Origin: Spirochaetaceae bacterium
GTDB lineage: Bacteria; Spirochaetota; Spirochaetia; Treponematales; Treponemataceae
Reading direction: 5' to 3'
Length of the DNA: 8,697 bases
Assembly: GCA_031290725.1 (NCBI GenBank)
Contig: JAITMZ010000101.1
Span: forward strand, 1-8,697
Shown here: positions 1 to 6,041 of the stretch, in pieces
Numbering within the stretch: the first letter of the stretch is position 1
Layout of the letters: every line of letters begins with the position of its first letter
Notes under the pieces: generated by a model
Databases searched by the model: none
Told to the model about the DNA's origin: nothing
Seen by the model: the letters and a program-made list of their open reading frames with translations, nothing else
Translations under genes and position numbers: made by a program

Positions 1-207
1 CCCATCGACGTGAAGGTGCCCCAAAAGATGATCTTTACCGTGGCGGAGAGCGAAAACTATGTGCGGGGGGACACCGTGTCCGGGGCAACCAAGCCGGTGA
101 TCACCGAGACGGGCCTCACCGTGCGGGTGCCCCTGTTCATCAAGCAAAATGAAAAAATCCTGGTGAACACCGAGGCCAACGAATACGTGGAACGGGTGAA
201 CAATTAA
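1..207 (+). CDS. efp: Elongation factor P, C-terminal part (5' end outside window)
   Basis: This is the last 68 codons of elongation factor P, the tRNA-mimicking factor that binds between the P and E sites and relieves ribosome stalling at polyproline stretches. The frame is open from base 1 to a TAA at 205-207. The visible part is the C-terminal OB domain. It carries the family signature in which a T-G-L-x-V-x-V-P-L-F-I-K run is followed by a glutamate, I-L-V-N-T and a terminal Y-V-E-R, as in EF-P proteins whose last residues read (D/N)T-x-x-x-x-Y-x-x-R. The N-terminal KOW domain and the modifiable loop-tip residue lie upstream of the window, so the modification type cannot be judged. The next gene starts 1 base after the stop, which suggests co-transcription. 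Identification is from sequence pattern alone and is strong. Confidence 0.93.
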   Translation, partial: PIDVKVPQKMIFTVAESENYVRGDTVSGATKPVITETGLTVRVPLFIKQNEKILVNTEANEYVERVNN

Positions 208-208
208 G

Positions 209-1291
209 ATGGGTAGGGTGCGGGGTCTTCGGGACACTTTACTGGCCGGCGCGATTGTTTCTCTGCTTTTTTCCTGCGCTTCTCCCCCAGCAGCACCCAC
301 TGATACCGAGCTTGTGCCCGGCCAGGCGGAAGAACGGTTTGATGAGGCCGATGACGAATCGGAAGTGAACTCGGAACTGCCCGAGGGGTTTGACAAAATG
401 CCCGTGTCTACGTTTACGGAGGTGTGGGTCTATGTGACCGGCGGAAACGAAGGGGAACTCAAAGCCGATTATCCCATAAGTGATGTGGCCTATTTCAGCG
501 CGGGTATCGACAGCTACGGCAAACTGGTGAACGTGCCTAAGCGGAGCCGCCTTTCGCGATACCAGGGACGGGTACACCTGGTGCTGGAGGGAGGCGGTGC
601 GGCGCTCACTCATTTCGTACTCAAGCCCGGCAGCTCTGAGCGGACACAGCTCGTCGCCGACCTGACGGCTGCGGCAAAAGACTTTGACGGCCTACAGATC
701 GACTTTGAGGCGATTCCGGCCAGGGACGCTGACAACTACCGGTCTTTTCTGGCGGAACTGCGGGCAAGGCTTCCGGGCAAGATTTTTTCCGTGGCCCTCC
801 ACGCCCGCACCCGCACCCTGGAGAACGACGCCGAGGACTATGGTAAAATCCTGCCCTTGGCGGACAAAATCTTCGTCATGGCCTATGATGAACACTGGTC
901 TGCCAGCGCCCCCGGCCCTATCGCTTCCATGGACTGGTGCCGGGCAGTGGTGGAATATAGCCTCAAGACCGTAGGGCCGGACAAGCTGATCATGGGGCTG
1001 CCTCTCTATGGTCGGATTTGGGGCAGTGAGCGGACCAACCGGGCCATGTTCCATTCCGGGATGGAACGTTTACGGCGGGAAAACAACGCCGGGGAGGCGC
1101 GTCGGGAAAATGACATCCCCACCTTCACCTATCAGATACCGGTGACGGTCACGGGATATTACGAGGACGCTCAATCTCTGTCCACCAGGCTGGACATGTA
1201 TCGCCGGATGAGGGTACAATCAGTGGGGTTCTGGCGGCTGGGGCAGGAAACGCCGGTTTTATGGAAACTGGTAAAGTTGGCGCCGGATTAA
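209..1291 (+). CDS. Lipoprotein with glycoside hydrolase family 18-type domain
   Basis: This 360-residue protein has a short basic N-terminus, a hydrophobic stretch (about residues 11-22) and Cys23 in the context L-L-F-S-C, a loose spirochaete-type lipobox. It is probably a lipid-anchored envelope protein. Residues 30-65 are acidic and low-complexity, a typical linker. From about residue 70 it resembles the GH18 fold of YaaH/SleL-type cell-wall glucosidases. The active-site strand reads D160-G-L-Q-I-D165-F-E167, so the catalytic acid Glu167 and Asp165 are present, but Gln163 replaces the first Asp of the usual D-x-D-x-E. Other supporting motifs are F-V-M-A-Y-D (222-227), M-G-L-P-L-Y-G (262-268) and F-W-R-L-G-Q-E (341-347). 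The likely substrate is peptidoglycan or another GlcNAc polymer, but this is inference, and weakened activity or a binding-only role is possible. The ATG lies 1 base after the efp stop with no good Shine-Dalgarno site, so translational coupling is likely. An in-frame GTG at 218 is an alternative start. Confidence 0.8.
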   Translation: MGRVRGLRDTLLAGAIVSLLFSCASPPAAPTDTELVPGQAEERFDEADDESEVNSELPEGFDKMPVSTFTEVWVYVTGGNEGELKADYPISDVAYFSAGIDSYGKLVNVPKRSRLSRYQGRVHLVLEGGGAALTHFVLKPGSSERTQLVADLTAAAKDFDGLQIDFEAIPARDADNYRSFLAELRARLPGKIFSVALHARTRTLENDAEDYGKILPLADKIFVMAYDEHWSASAPGPIASMDWCRAVVEYSLKTVGPDKLIMGLPLYGRIWGSERTNRAMFHSGMERLRRENNAGEARRENDIPTFTYQIPVTVTGYYEDAQSLSTRLDMYRRMRVQSVGFWRLGQETPVLWKLVKLAPD

Positions 1292-1323
1292 CCGATATAT
1301 GTAATATGCTACTGGGCATATCT

Positions 1324-1342
1324 AAAACCCCGGCTGGGTTTT
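1324..1342 (+). terminator. Possible rho-independent terminator after the GH18 gene
   Basis: A perfect 7-bp stem (AAAACCC at 1324-1330, GGGTTTT at 1336-1342) closes a 5-base loop and ends in four T residues, 33 bases after the GH18 stop. The stem is short and its T tract belongs to the stem, so it may be weak. The symmetry would let it act on either strand. Confidence 0.45.
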
Positions 1343-1354
1343 CAGATGTGCTTC

Positions 1355-1416
1355 GCATTTGCATATCGCAAATGCAGTTTGAATCGGATCCCTTCAAAAA
1401 CTGAAGTTTTTGGAAG
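1355..1416. other. Two consecutive hairpins upstream of the exported hypothetical gene
   Basis: The first hairpin is a perfect 8-bp inverted repeat, GCATTTGC (1355-1362) and GCAAATGC (1368-1375), around a 5-base loop. The second pairs CAAAAAC (1395-1401) with GTTTTTG (1406-1412) around a TGAA loop, and extends by CTT (1392-1394) with AAG (1414-1416) past a bulged G. Neither has a clean downstream T run. With the terminator-like stem at 1324-1342, they fill most of the 149-base gap before the gene at 1441. They could be 5'-leader structure, terminator remnants or decayed repeat DNA. I found no convincing -35/-10 pair in this gap. Confidence 0.5.
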
Positions 1417-1440
1417 TGTTCCATTATAAGGAAGTGGGAT

Positions 1441-2055
1441 ATGAAGAAGAAAGCGGTGTTTTTACTGGCAATTTGCGGTATGATTTTCTTTGCACACCCT
1501 GATGCATTTGCCATGGGTAAAAAAACGGACAAACGTCGGATTATCAATCCTTCAGGTGCCGCGCGGATGGAATTTTCCGGGATGCATATGTATTACGATA
1601 CATCGGATGGTACCACCCAGCTCACCTTTTTTAATGTGCCGAAAAGCTACCGGTCCCTGGCGAAAAACAAAAATGCCAGCCTTTTTGAGTCTTTTTTTTA
1701 CAACCAGCATTTTGTGTTGGTGGGCGAAAAATACAGCAAGCGGAGAAAGGAAATCGACTACACGGTGACCCTCCAGGCGCGGCAGGTGGACATCTTTAAG
1801 GAAAACATCTCAATCCTGCTGTCCAACATTCTGCGGCGGCAGGTGATGGTGGATCACACCGCGCCCATGACAAACATCATCGGAGTAATGTTCCGATACG
1901 ACAACACCATGTATCTGCCGGAGGGAAGCGTCTTCATGCCCGCAGGCAATCCCACGAGCGTGAGTTTTAATGAGCAAACCCACCGGGTTGCCTTCTACTT
2001 CGACTTGGCAAAAGTGCCTGTGGTGGAATTGTTCCTGAGCTACGACTACAACTGA
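1441..2055 (+). CDS. Exported protein of unknown function
   Basis: This 204-residue protein is not one I recognise. It opens with a textbook signal peptide: M-K-K-K, a hydrophobic core of about 15 residues, and A-F-A at 22-24 before a probable signal peptidase I cut at 24/25. The mature part has no further membrane span and no cysteine, and is rich in basic and aromatic residues. It alternates short hydrophobic and polar stretches that suggest mainly beta structure (for example residues around V-A-F-Y-F-D-L near 180 and the C-terminal V-E-L-F-L-S-Y). The start is well supported by AAGGAAG at 1428-1434, 6 bases before the ATG. Its base composition looks lower in GC than the flanking genes, approaching 50%. 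It follows the GH18 lipoprotein on the same strand but is separated by hairpins, so co-transcription is uncertain. A periplasmic or outer-membrane-associated role is plausible; nothing more specific can be supported. Confidence 0.8.
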   Translation: MKKKAVFLLAICGMIFFAHPDAFAMGKKTDKRRIINPSGAARMEFSGMHMYYDTSDGTTQLTFFNVPKSYRSLAKNKNASLFESFFYNQHFVLVGEKYSKRRKEIDYTVTLQARQVDIFKENISILLSNILRRQVMVDHTAPMTNIIGVMFRYDNTMYLPEGSVFMPAGNPTSVSFNEQTHRVAFYFDLAKVPVVELFLSYDYN

Positions 2056-2100
2056 GGGGCAGGTGCCCGCGCAGGCGGGTATCGCCCTTGTAGGTACCAC
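2056..2100. repeat. GC-rich dyad, REP-like intergenic element
   Basis: Immediately after the stop codon at 2053-2055 there are overlapping inverted repeats: GGGC (2057-2060) with GCCC (2065-2068), and CCCGC (2066-2070) with GCGGG (2075-2079). A TATCGCCCTTGTAGG stretch follows. The style (GTAGG/GGGCA boxes separated by GC-rich stems) resembles dispersed intergenic repeats seen in many GC-rich bacterial genomes. Only one copy is in this window, so membership of a repeat family is inference. No T tract follows directly, so it is not a simple terminator. Confidence 0.4.
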
Positions 2101-2136
2101 CGAATGCCGTTTTCGACTTCGCGGTGAAATTTTTTT
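2098..2136 (+). terminator. Possible terminator for the exported hypothetical gene
   Basis: CACC (2098-2101) and GAA (2102-2104) pair with TTC (2118-2120) and GGTG (2123-2126), leaving a GC bulge. The stem is followed by AAA and a run of seven T residues at 2130-2136. The stem is imperfect, but the T run is the best one in this convergent gap and points with the plus-strand gene. Confidence 0.4.
2110..2129. repeat. 20-base dispersed repeat, copy 1
   Basis: The 16-base core TTTTCGACTTCGCGGT is followed by GAAA. The same 20 bases recur with one difference (AAAA) at 4701-4720, also between convergent genes. Read on the minus strand it contains ACCGCGAAG, like a class of dispersed CGAAG-type intergenic repeats found in many bacteria. 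That family link is inference. Confidence 0.6.
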
Positions 2137-2169
2137 GATCTGGAGTTAAGCAGCGTTGTCGGCACAATG

Positions 2170-2202
2170 AAAAGGCGCGGCTTCCGGTATTCCAAGCGCG
2201 CG
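2170..2202 (-). terminator. Rho-independent terminator of the propeller/LytM operon
   Basis: Read on the minus strand just past the stop of the LytM-like gene, CGCG plus AAGC-complementary bases form a two-part stem. It pairs 2198-2201 with 2175-2178 and 2194-2197 with 2180-2183, with one bulged base at 2179 and a 10-base loop. The stem is followed by TTTT (plus-strand AAAA at 2170-2173). It sits 6-9 bases from the stop codon, as expected for an intrinsic terminator. Confidence 0.55.
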
Positions 2203-2206
2203 TTCT

Positions 2207-3106
2207 TCAATAATTTTCCACCAGGTAGGTAACGCCCGCCCCTTCAACGCCGTTAATGTTGGACACCACGACGCGGATGGTGTTTCTGCCCCGGAGAAAC
2301 GGCACCTCCCCCAAAAGCATACTGTTTCCCCCGGGATACAACTCCTCCCGTGTATAATACCGTTTCCCCCGGATCGTCAGCCGACCATTCCGCTCGGTAA
2401 TGGCGTCGTAGGTGAGGGTTTCTGCGGTGGTGCCGTTCACGGAGACAATGGTGCGGTAGGGAATGTGCTGGGGATCGGTTTCGTAATACAGCAGGTAGAC
2501 CCCGGCGGGAAACGCGGGGGCTTCGGACAGGCGGAACAGGTCGCCGTGATTATTGTCCATCGACAGGCCGTATATCCGGAACACAGGTTCGTCCGCCAGG
2601 TGAGGCATCAGGACGCGGGGGTTTATCACCTGGCTCTGCCGGGTGTCGATCATCTGGAACTCCAGACCCTGGGCGGTCTGGCTCGGCACTACAGGCTGCC
2701 ACCCGGAAAAGCCCGCAACCCCCAAAAAATGCCCCCCATCCACCTCGGCCACCCCTGGAATCAGATTGATGGCGCGCAGGTTGCCGTAGACCGTGACCAT
2801 ATCGTCGTTGTGGTCAATGATGACCGCGTTGCCCAGGGGCGAGTGAAAGGAATCCGAGCCGTCGTCCACTTCACGCAAAACCACCAGAACCACCCCCGGG
2901 TCCGACGCAAAGACCTCCTGGGGAGCGCCAAACACCAGGGACCCCGACAGAATCCCCCCCCGCAGCTGGGCAAACCCCGACGCGAAGGAAGCGGCATTTA
3001 CGTTTAACTGGGGCCACTCAAAGGCCGGGGCAACGGTAATCCCCAGAAAAGCCCCCAGAATCCCCGCAAGCACCGGGGCGCGCATTTTTCGTATTCCCAT
3101 CGTCAC
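2207..3106 (-). CDS. Exported M23/LytM-fold protein lacking zinc ligands
   Basis: This 299-residue protein has an N-terminal signal or anchor segment (about residues 9-28, ending A-P-A). It then has a stretch at about 50-170 that follows the M23/LytM peptidase core: L-G-N-A-V-I-I-D-H (91-99), V-T-V-Y-G-N-L (104-110), a G-x-F-L-G-V-A-G-x-S-G run (125-135), then G-L-E-F-Q (147-151) and I-N-P-R-V-L. In active enzymes the Y-x-H-L and H-L-H-F-E histidines bind zinc; here they read Y-G-N-L and G-L-E-F-Q. The N-terminal H-x-x-x-D pair is also not recognisable. It is therefore probably not a peptidase but a binding or activator protein, like LytM-factor regulators of other bacteria. Residues 175-299 form an extra C-terminal region, probably beta-rich. 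GTG at 3106 has AGGGGG about 4-5 bases upstream; ATG at 3100 is an alternative. It starts 8 bases after the propeller gene ends, so the two are one operon. Confidence 0.75.
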   Translation of the reverse strand: MTMGIRKMRAPVLAGILGAFLGITVAPAFEWPQLNVNAASFASGFAQLRGGILSGSLVFGAPQEVFASDPGVVLVVLREVDDGSDSFHSPLGNAVIIDHNDDMVTVYGNLRAINLIPGVAEVDGGHFLGVAGFSGWQPVVPSQTAQGLEFQMIDTRQSQVINPRVLMPHLADEPVFRIYGLSMDNNHGDLFRLSEAPAFPAGVYLLYYETDPQHIPYRTIVSVNGTTAETLTYDAITERNGRLTIRGKRYYTREELYPGGNSMLLGEVPFLRGRNTIRVVVSNINGVEGAGVTYLVENY

Positions 3107-3114
3107 ATATCCCC

Positions 3115-4188
3115 CTATTTTCGTGAAATCACCAGTTTGGACATCGAGTTGTCCTTGCCGATGTACAGAGCGTTTTCAAACACCCGGATGCAGGCGTGCT
3201 GCGCCGTAAAGGAAAACGAGCCGACCAGCATATTGTAATTTTCAATCAGGTAGACCTGATAGCCCGAATCCAGGCGGCTCAGGGCAAACACCAGATTGGT
3301 GGCCGGGGACTCCACGATGGACAATATTTTGCCCTGGACGGACATCACCGTAGGGATGCCCGTAAGGCGGTCCAGCACGGTAAGTTTTTCCTGCTGGGCG
3401 AAGTACACCATGGTGTCGTCGGCGGAAAACTGCACCAGGCCCGGCTCGTTGGAGTCTTTTTCAAAATACTCGTGGTATACCACCGTATTGGTCCCCCCGG
3501 AGATGGCGGTGAGCACAAACCGTTGGTGCTGGAGGCCGGAGATGCTGGCCACGTATTCCCCAGATCCGGAGATGTCCGCCCCCAGTATCACCGGATAAAC
3601 GCTGCCCCCCGGCGTGATGGTGGTGATTCGGGTGCCGTCAGGGGCGTGCACCAGGATAGTTCCGTCCACCAGGCCCACCGCGGAGCCGCTCCGGGACGAC
3701 GCAAAGGTCAGTATCGTGGCGTACCCCTCGTGGGACCACAGGGGCGCCCCGGTAGAATCGCAGACGGCGAAGGAATTGCCGCCGGGGTAAAACACGTAAA
3801 TCCGGTCTTCATCGAAGTGGGGAAAGCCCGCCAAGGGGAGCACTCCCCGGGGACGGCCATCGGAGGCAAAGAAGGGGGTGTTCTGGGCATTTTGGGGAAA
3901 GGCGGCATAAAAATATGGAGAAATCGCCGCACGGTAGGGGACGGCGGTGACATTGTACAGGGCACCCTCGGGTGTGACATACCCCACGGTTTGCCCCAGC
4001 TTGAAGGGCAGGAGACGGCTCATGTCAGGCGGCGGGTTGGAGGAGGATGCGGTATTCTGTATATTGACCATCCACTCGGCATTGAGCTGAAATTCAGTTT
4101 CCAGGGAGTCGGCTACAAAAATCACATGGAGCAGCACAAACAAAATCCCCAGTCCGATGAGAAACACCTGTTTCCTTTGCTTTTTCAT
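3115..4188 (-). CDS. Membrane-anchored beta-propeller-like protein
   Basis: This 357-residue protein has a basic start (M-K-K-Q-R-K-Q) and one hydrophobic segment at about residues 8-26 with no clear cleavage site. It is probably a single-pass inner-membrane protein with its bulk in the periplasm. The rest is a series of beta-strand-like blocks with WD40/PQQ-style phrases: D-G-T-I-L-V-H-A-P-D-G-T, L-W-S-H-E-G-Y, G-S-G-E-Y-V-A-S-I-S-G and K-L-T-V-L-D-R-L-T-G. These suggest a beta-propeller of several blades that binds protein partners. No catalytic motif is visible and I do not recognise a named family. It is the first gene of an operon with the zinc-less LytM-fold protein, which suggests the two act together at the envelope, perhaps in cell-wall remodelling (inference). 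A strong promoter predicts transcription starting only about 3 bases before the ATG, and there is no Shine-Dalgarno site. Confidence 0.75.
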   Translation of the reverse strand: MKKQRKQVFLIGLGILFVLLHVIFVADSLETEFQLNAEWMVNIQNTASSSNPPPDMSRLLPFKLGQTVGYVTPEGALYNVTAVPYRAAISPYFYAAFPQNAQNTPFFASDGRPRGVLPLAGFPHFDEDRIYVFYPGGNSFAVCDSTGAPLWSHEGYATILTFASSRSGSAVGLVDGTILVHAPDGTRITTITPGGSVYPVILGADISGSGEYVASISGLQHQRFVLTAISGGTNTVVYHEYFEKDSNEPGLVQFSADDTMVYFAQQEKLTVLDRLTGIPTVMSVQGKILSIVESPATNLVFALSRLDSGYQVYLIENYNMLVGSFSFTAQHACIRVFENALYIGKDNSMSKLVISRK

Positions 4189-4205
4189 ACAACTTCTGTT
4201 ATACT
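4177..4205 (+). promoter_or_regulatory. Predicted sigma70 promoter of cdd (extended -10)
   Basis: TTGCTT (4177-4182), a 17-base spacer and TATACT (4200-4205), with an extended -10 TG at 4197-4198. The expected start is near 4212. A leader of about 25 bases carrying AAGGG (4225-4229) 8 bases before the cdd ATG follows. The -35 matches consensus at only three positions, so the extended -10 probably matters. Confidence 0.55.
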
Positions 4206-4226
4206 GTACTGATAAATTTTAGTCAA
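4198..4226 (-). promoter_or_regulatory. Predicted sigma70 promoter of the propeller/LytM operon
   Basis: Read on the minus strand: TTGACT (4226-4221), exactly 17 bases, then TATAAC (4203-4198), each a 5/6 match to consensus. The start is expected around 4191-4192, about 3 bases before the ATG at 4188. Its -10 overlaps the -10 of the divergent cdd promoter. Confidence 0.72.
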
Positions 4227-4237
4227 GGGTTATTACC

Positions 4238-4639
4238 ATGGATAAAAACGATTTGTATCAGCAGGCGATGCGGGCGTCCCAAGGGGCCTACGCGCCGTAT
4301 TCGCACTTCCCCGTGGGGGCGGCGCTGCTCCTGGATGACGACACGGTGGTCACCGGCGCCAATGTGGAGAACCGGTCATTCGGGTTGACCAACTGTGCGG
4401 AACGGACGGCGATCTTCACGGCGGTGGCGGCGGGCCGGCGGAACTTTCGTGCCATCGCCATTGCCACACCGGCGGCAGACTACCCGGTGGGGCCCTGCGG
4501 GGCGTGCCGACAGGTACTCAGCGAATTCGCGGTGCCGGATATGCCGGTAATCTTTGGGCAGTGCGCGGCTCATCTGGTGGAAACCACAGTAGGGGCGCTC
4601 TACCCCATGGATTCGCTCCACGAACTGGGGGGCAGTTAA
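4238..4639 (+). CDS. cdd: Cytidine deaminase
   Basis: This 133-residue protein matches the small homotetrameric cytidine deaminases, which convert cytidine and deoxycytidine to uridine and deoxyuridine in pyrimidine salvage in the cytoplasm. The zinc and catalytic motif is complete: T-N-C53-A-E55-R, with Glu55 as proton shuttle, and P-C87-G-A-C90-R-Q-V. The substrate-loop signature N-V-E-N (42-45) and the N-terminal A-Y-A-P-Y-S-H-F-P-V-G-A (17-28) are also present. Length is normal for the family. The end is slightly divergent: Y-P-M-D-S-L appears where the family usually has L-P-x-x-F. The start is supported by AAGGG 8 bases upstream. The gene is monocistronic, divergent from the propeller operon and convergent with the barrel gene. 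Confidence 0.96.
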   Translation: MDKNDLYQQAMRASQGAYAPYSHFPVGAALLLDDDTVVTGANVENRSFGLTNCAERTAIFTAVAAGRRNFRAIAIATPAADYPVGPCGACRQVLSEFAVPDMPVIFGQCAAHLVETTVGALYPMDSLHELGGS

Positions 4640-4691
4640 AGAAGTAAAGTCTTTGAAAACAAGAAGATGCCTAACCTTTAACTCCTGAATT

Positions 4692-4720
4692 TTTTCGACT
4701 TTTTCGACTTCGCGGTAAAA
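4692..4720. repeat. Dispersed repeat copy 2 with a 9-base tandem unit
   Basis: TTTTCGACT occurs twice in tandem (4692-4700 and 4701-4709), and the second unit runs into the same 20-base repeat seen at 2110-2129 (4701-4720, one mismatch). The whole convergent gap 4640-4742 is AT-rich and unlike the genes around it. It also holds a 7-bp inverted repeat, GTTAAAG (4635-4641) with CTTTAAC (4676-4682). I see no clear intrinsic terminator for cdd or the barrel gene here. Confidence 0.6.
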
Positions 4721-4742
4721 CTCCTCGTTTTTCAGCGTGTCC

Positions 4743-6041
4743 CTAGAAAACGTACCGAATCCCCGCACGCACGAAATTGTTCCCGCCATATTGGCCCAGC
4801 TCGCCGTTGGTATTGCCGCCGAAGATGCCGCCGGAAAGTTTCAGCTCCAGGTCCTGCCGGGTCCAGGTAACGCCAGGGATGATCAGAAAATCCCTGCCTT
4901 CGATGTCCCACACGGAGGTGGCCTTCAGTTCCAGCTCGTCCCGAAAGAATGTGCGGGACAGCACGCAGGTAACCCGCGTGGCAATGGCGTCGCTGCCGCC
5001 CTCGCAGTCCGCAGGCAAGCCCGGCACAATGGATGCCCCGCTGATCCCCCCGTCCCGCAGACGGACGGTTTCGGCGGCCTGGAGGTTGACGGTGATGCCG
5101 GCGAAAAGACCCCGGTCAAAGCCCAGCGACCAGGCCAGGAAGGGATTCCGCACCGCCGGATCGTCGCCGGACAGGTCTGCCGTGAGGTTCACCGCGGTCT
5201 CGGCCCGCAGATTGAAGTCCCCCAGCACCTGTGCCCAGTCCACACCGATTTGGTGATACCGGTCGTAATCCAGGGTGATTTCTAGGCTTGGCGGGGAGGG
5301 GGATACCGGGGTGATTTTCGCCACGGTGGGACGCTGCAGATTGCCAAAAAAATACTGCGCCCCGATGTCCGCAGCGCCGATGGTGGTGGTCCAACGGATG
5401 CCCGCCTGGGCGTATTTGAGGGTGTCCAGGTTTTTCGGCCAAAAACTGACTGCGGAGATTCCTCCCGGCAAGTTTTCCAGCATCCGAAGGTCATCGGGCA
5501 TCCAACGCCCGTTTTTGGCAAAACGATGAGCCCCGAAGGTGGGCACAAACACCCCTTCAATTTTACTGAAGGTACCGAAATACCAGGCTTCGTGCACCAT
5601 GGGCCGGGCTATTTTCAGATACGCCGGGTCGTCCAGATAGGTCAGGTCGGAATAATCCAGTGGATTTACCACGTCCAGGGGGGCGAAACTGTCCGCCCTC
5701 CCCCAGGTGAGCTTTTGATAGCCTGCGGTGGTGGTCCAGTGCCCAAAAAATGCGCGGACAAAGGCTTCGTCCAGCGCCAGGGGGGGGAGCGGGTCCTGTG
5801 CGGACACCCGAAAGGACAGCACAGCTTCGGCGCTGTCACCGGAGGCGGTGAAGGAGAGGTCGCCGGAGAATATATCTCCCAAGGCGGCATCCCCGGGATC
5901 GTCGAAGTCGCCAAGAGAGCCGGTGAGCTCGGCGCGGATTTTTCCGGCGATGGTCACCGCCGGCACATCGAAGCTCTGGGCTCCCAGGGGCGCCAGGAGA
6001 AGCGCCGCACAGAGGGCGGACAAGGGGCGGCCGGATTTCAC
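4743..6041 (-). CDS. Predicted outer-membrane beta-barrel (porin-like, DUF1302-like)
   Basis: This 432-residue protein has a signal peptide (M-K-S-G-R, hydrophobic core 8-19, A-Q-S at 21-23) followed by an amphipathic beta-rich sequence. It ends N-F-V-R-A-G-I-R-Y-V-F, a typical C-terminal barrel strand with terminal Phe recognised by the BAM machinery. The segment about 92-150 contains A-G-Y-Q-K-L-T-W-G-R-A-D (106-117) and D-V-V-N-P-L-D-Y (123-130). This is the same arrangement (W-G-R ... N-P-x-D-Y) as in DUF1302-type porins that are often encoded next to LolA-like proteins and RND/MMPL exporters. It probably forms a channel or exports a lipid-like substrate at the outer membrane; the substrate is unknown. 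The GTG start (6041-6039) overlaps the upstream stop by 4 bases (GTGA), with GGGAGG 5 bases upstream, so the two genes are translationally coupled. No RND/MMPL pump gene is visible in the window. Confidence 0.78.
   Translation of the reverse strand: MKSGRPLSALCAALLLAPLGAQSFDVPAVTIAGKIRAELTGSLGDFDDPGDAALGDIFSGDLSFTASGDSAEAVLSFRVSAQDPLPPLALDEAFVRAFFGHWTTTAGYQKLTWGRADSFAPLDVVNPLDYSDLTYLDDPAYLKIARPMVHEAWYFGTFSKIEGVFVPTFGAHRFAKNGRWMPDDLRMLENLPGGISAVSFWPKNLDTLKYAQAGIRWTTTIGAADIGAQYFFGNLQRPTVAKITPVSPSPPSLEITLDYDRYHQIGVDWAQVLGDFNLRAETAVNLTADLSGDDPAVRNPFLAWSLGFDRGLFAGITVNLQAAETVRLRDGGISGASIVPGLPADCEGGSDAIATRVTCVLSRTFFRDELELKATSVWDIEGRDFLIIPGVTWTRQDLELKLSGGIFGGNTNGELGQYGGNNFVRAGIRYVF

Noticed and set aside
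2465..3007. Long open frame of 180 codons opposite the LytM-like gene
   Set aside because: It is antisense to a gene with a recognisable fold, signal peptide, operon context and terminator. Its own composition (many His, Gln, Arg) is typical of a shadow frame in GC-rich DNA.
3196..4212. Open frame of 338 codons opposite the propeller gene
   Set aside because: It lacks a ribosome-binding site and any family motif, is rich in Gly, Arg and His, and ends in the promoter region. The minus-strand gene has a membrane anchor and a strong promoter.
4635..4682. GTTAAAG/CTTTAAC inverted repeat as a cdd terminator
   Set aside because: Seven AT-rich pairs around a 34-base loop are too weak. The T-rich run that follows at 4690-4695 comes after several unpaired bases.
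4376..4789. Minus-strand frame opposite cdd with a repetitive Y-R-E-V-E-K-V-E-K-I stretch
   Set aside because: The repetitive peptide is just translation of the 9-base tandem repeat at 4692-4709, and the rest is antisense to the catalytic core of cdd.
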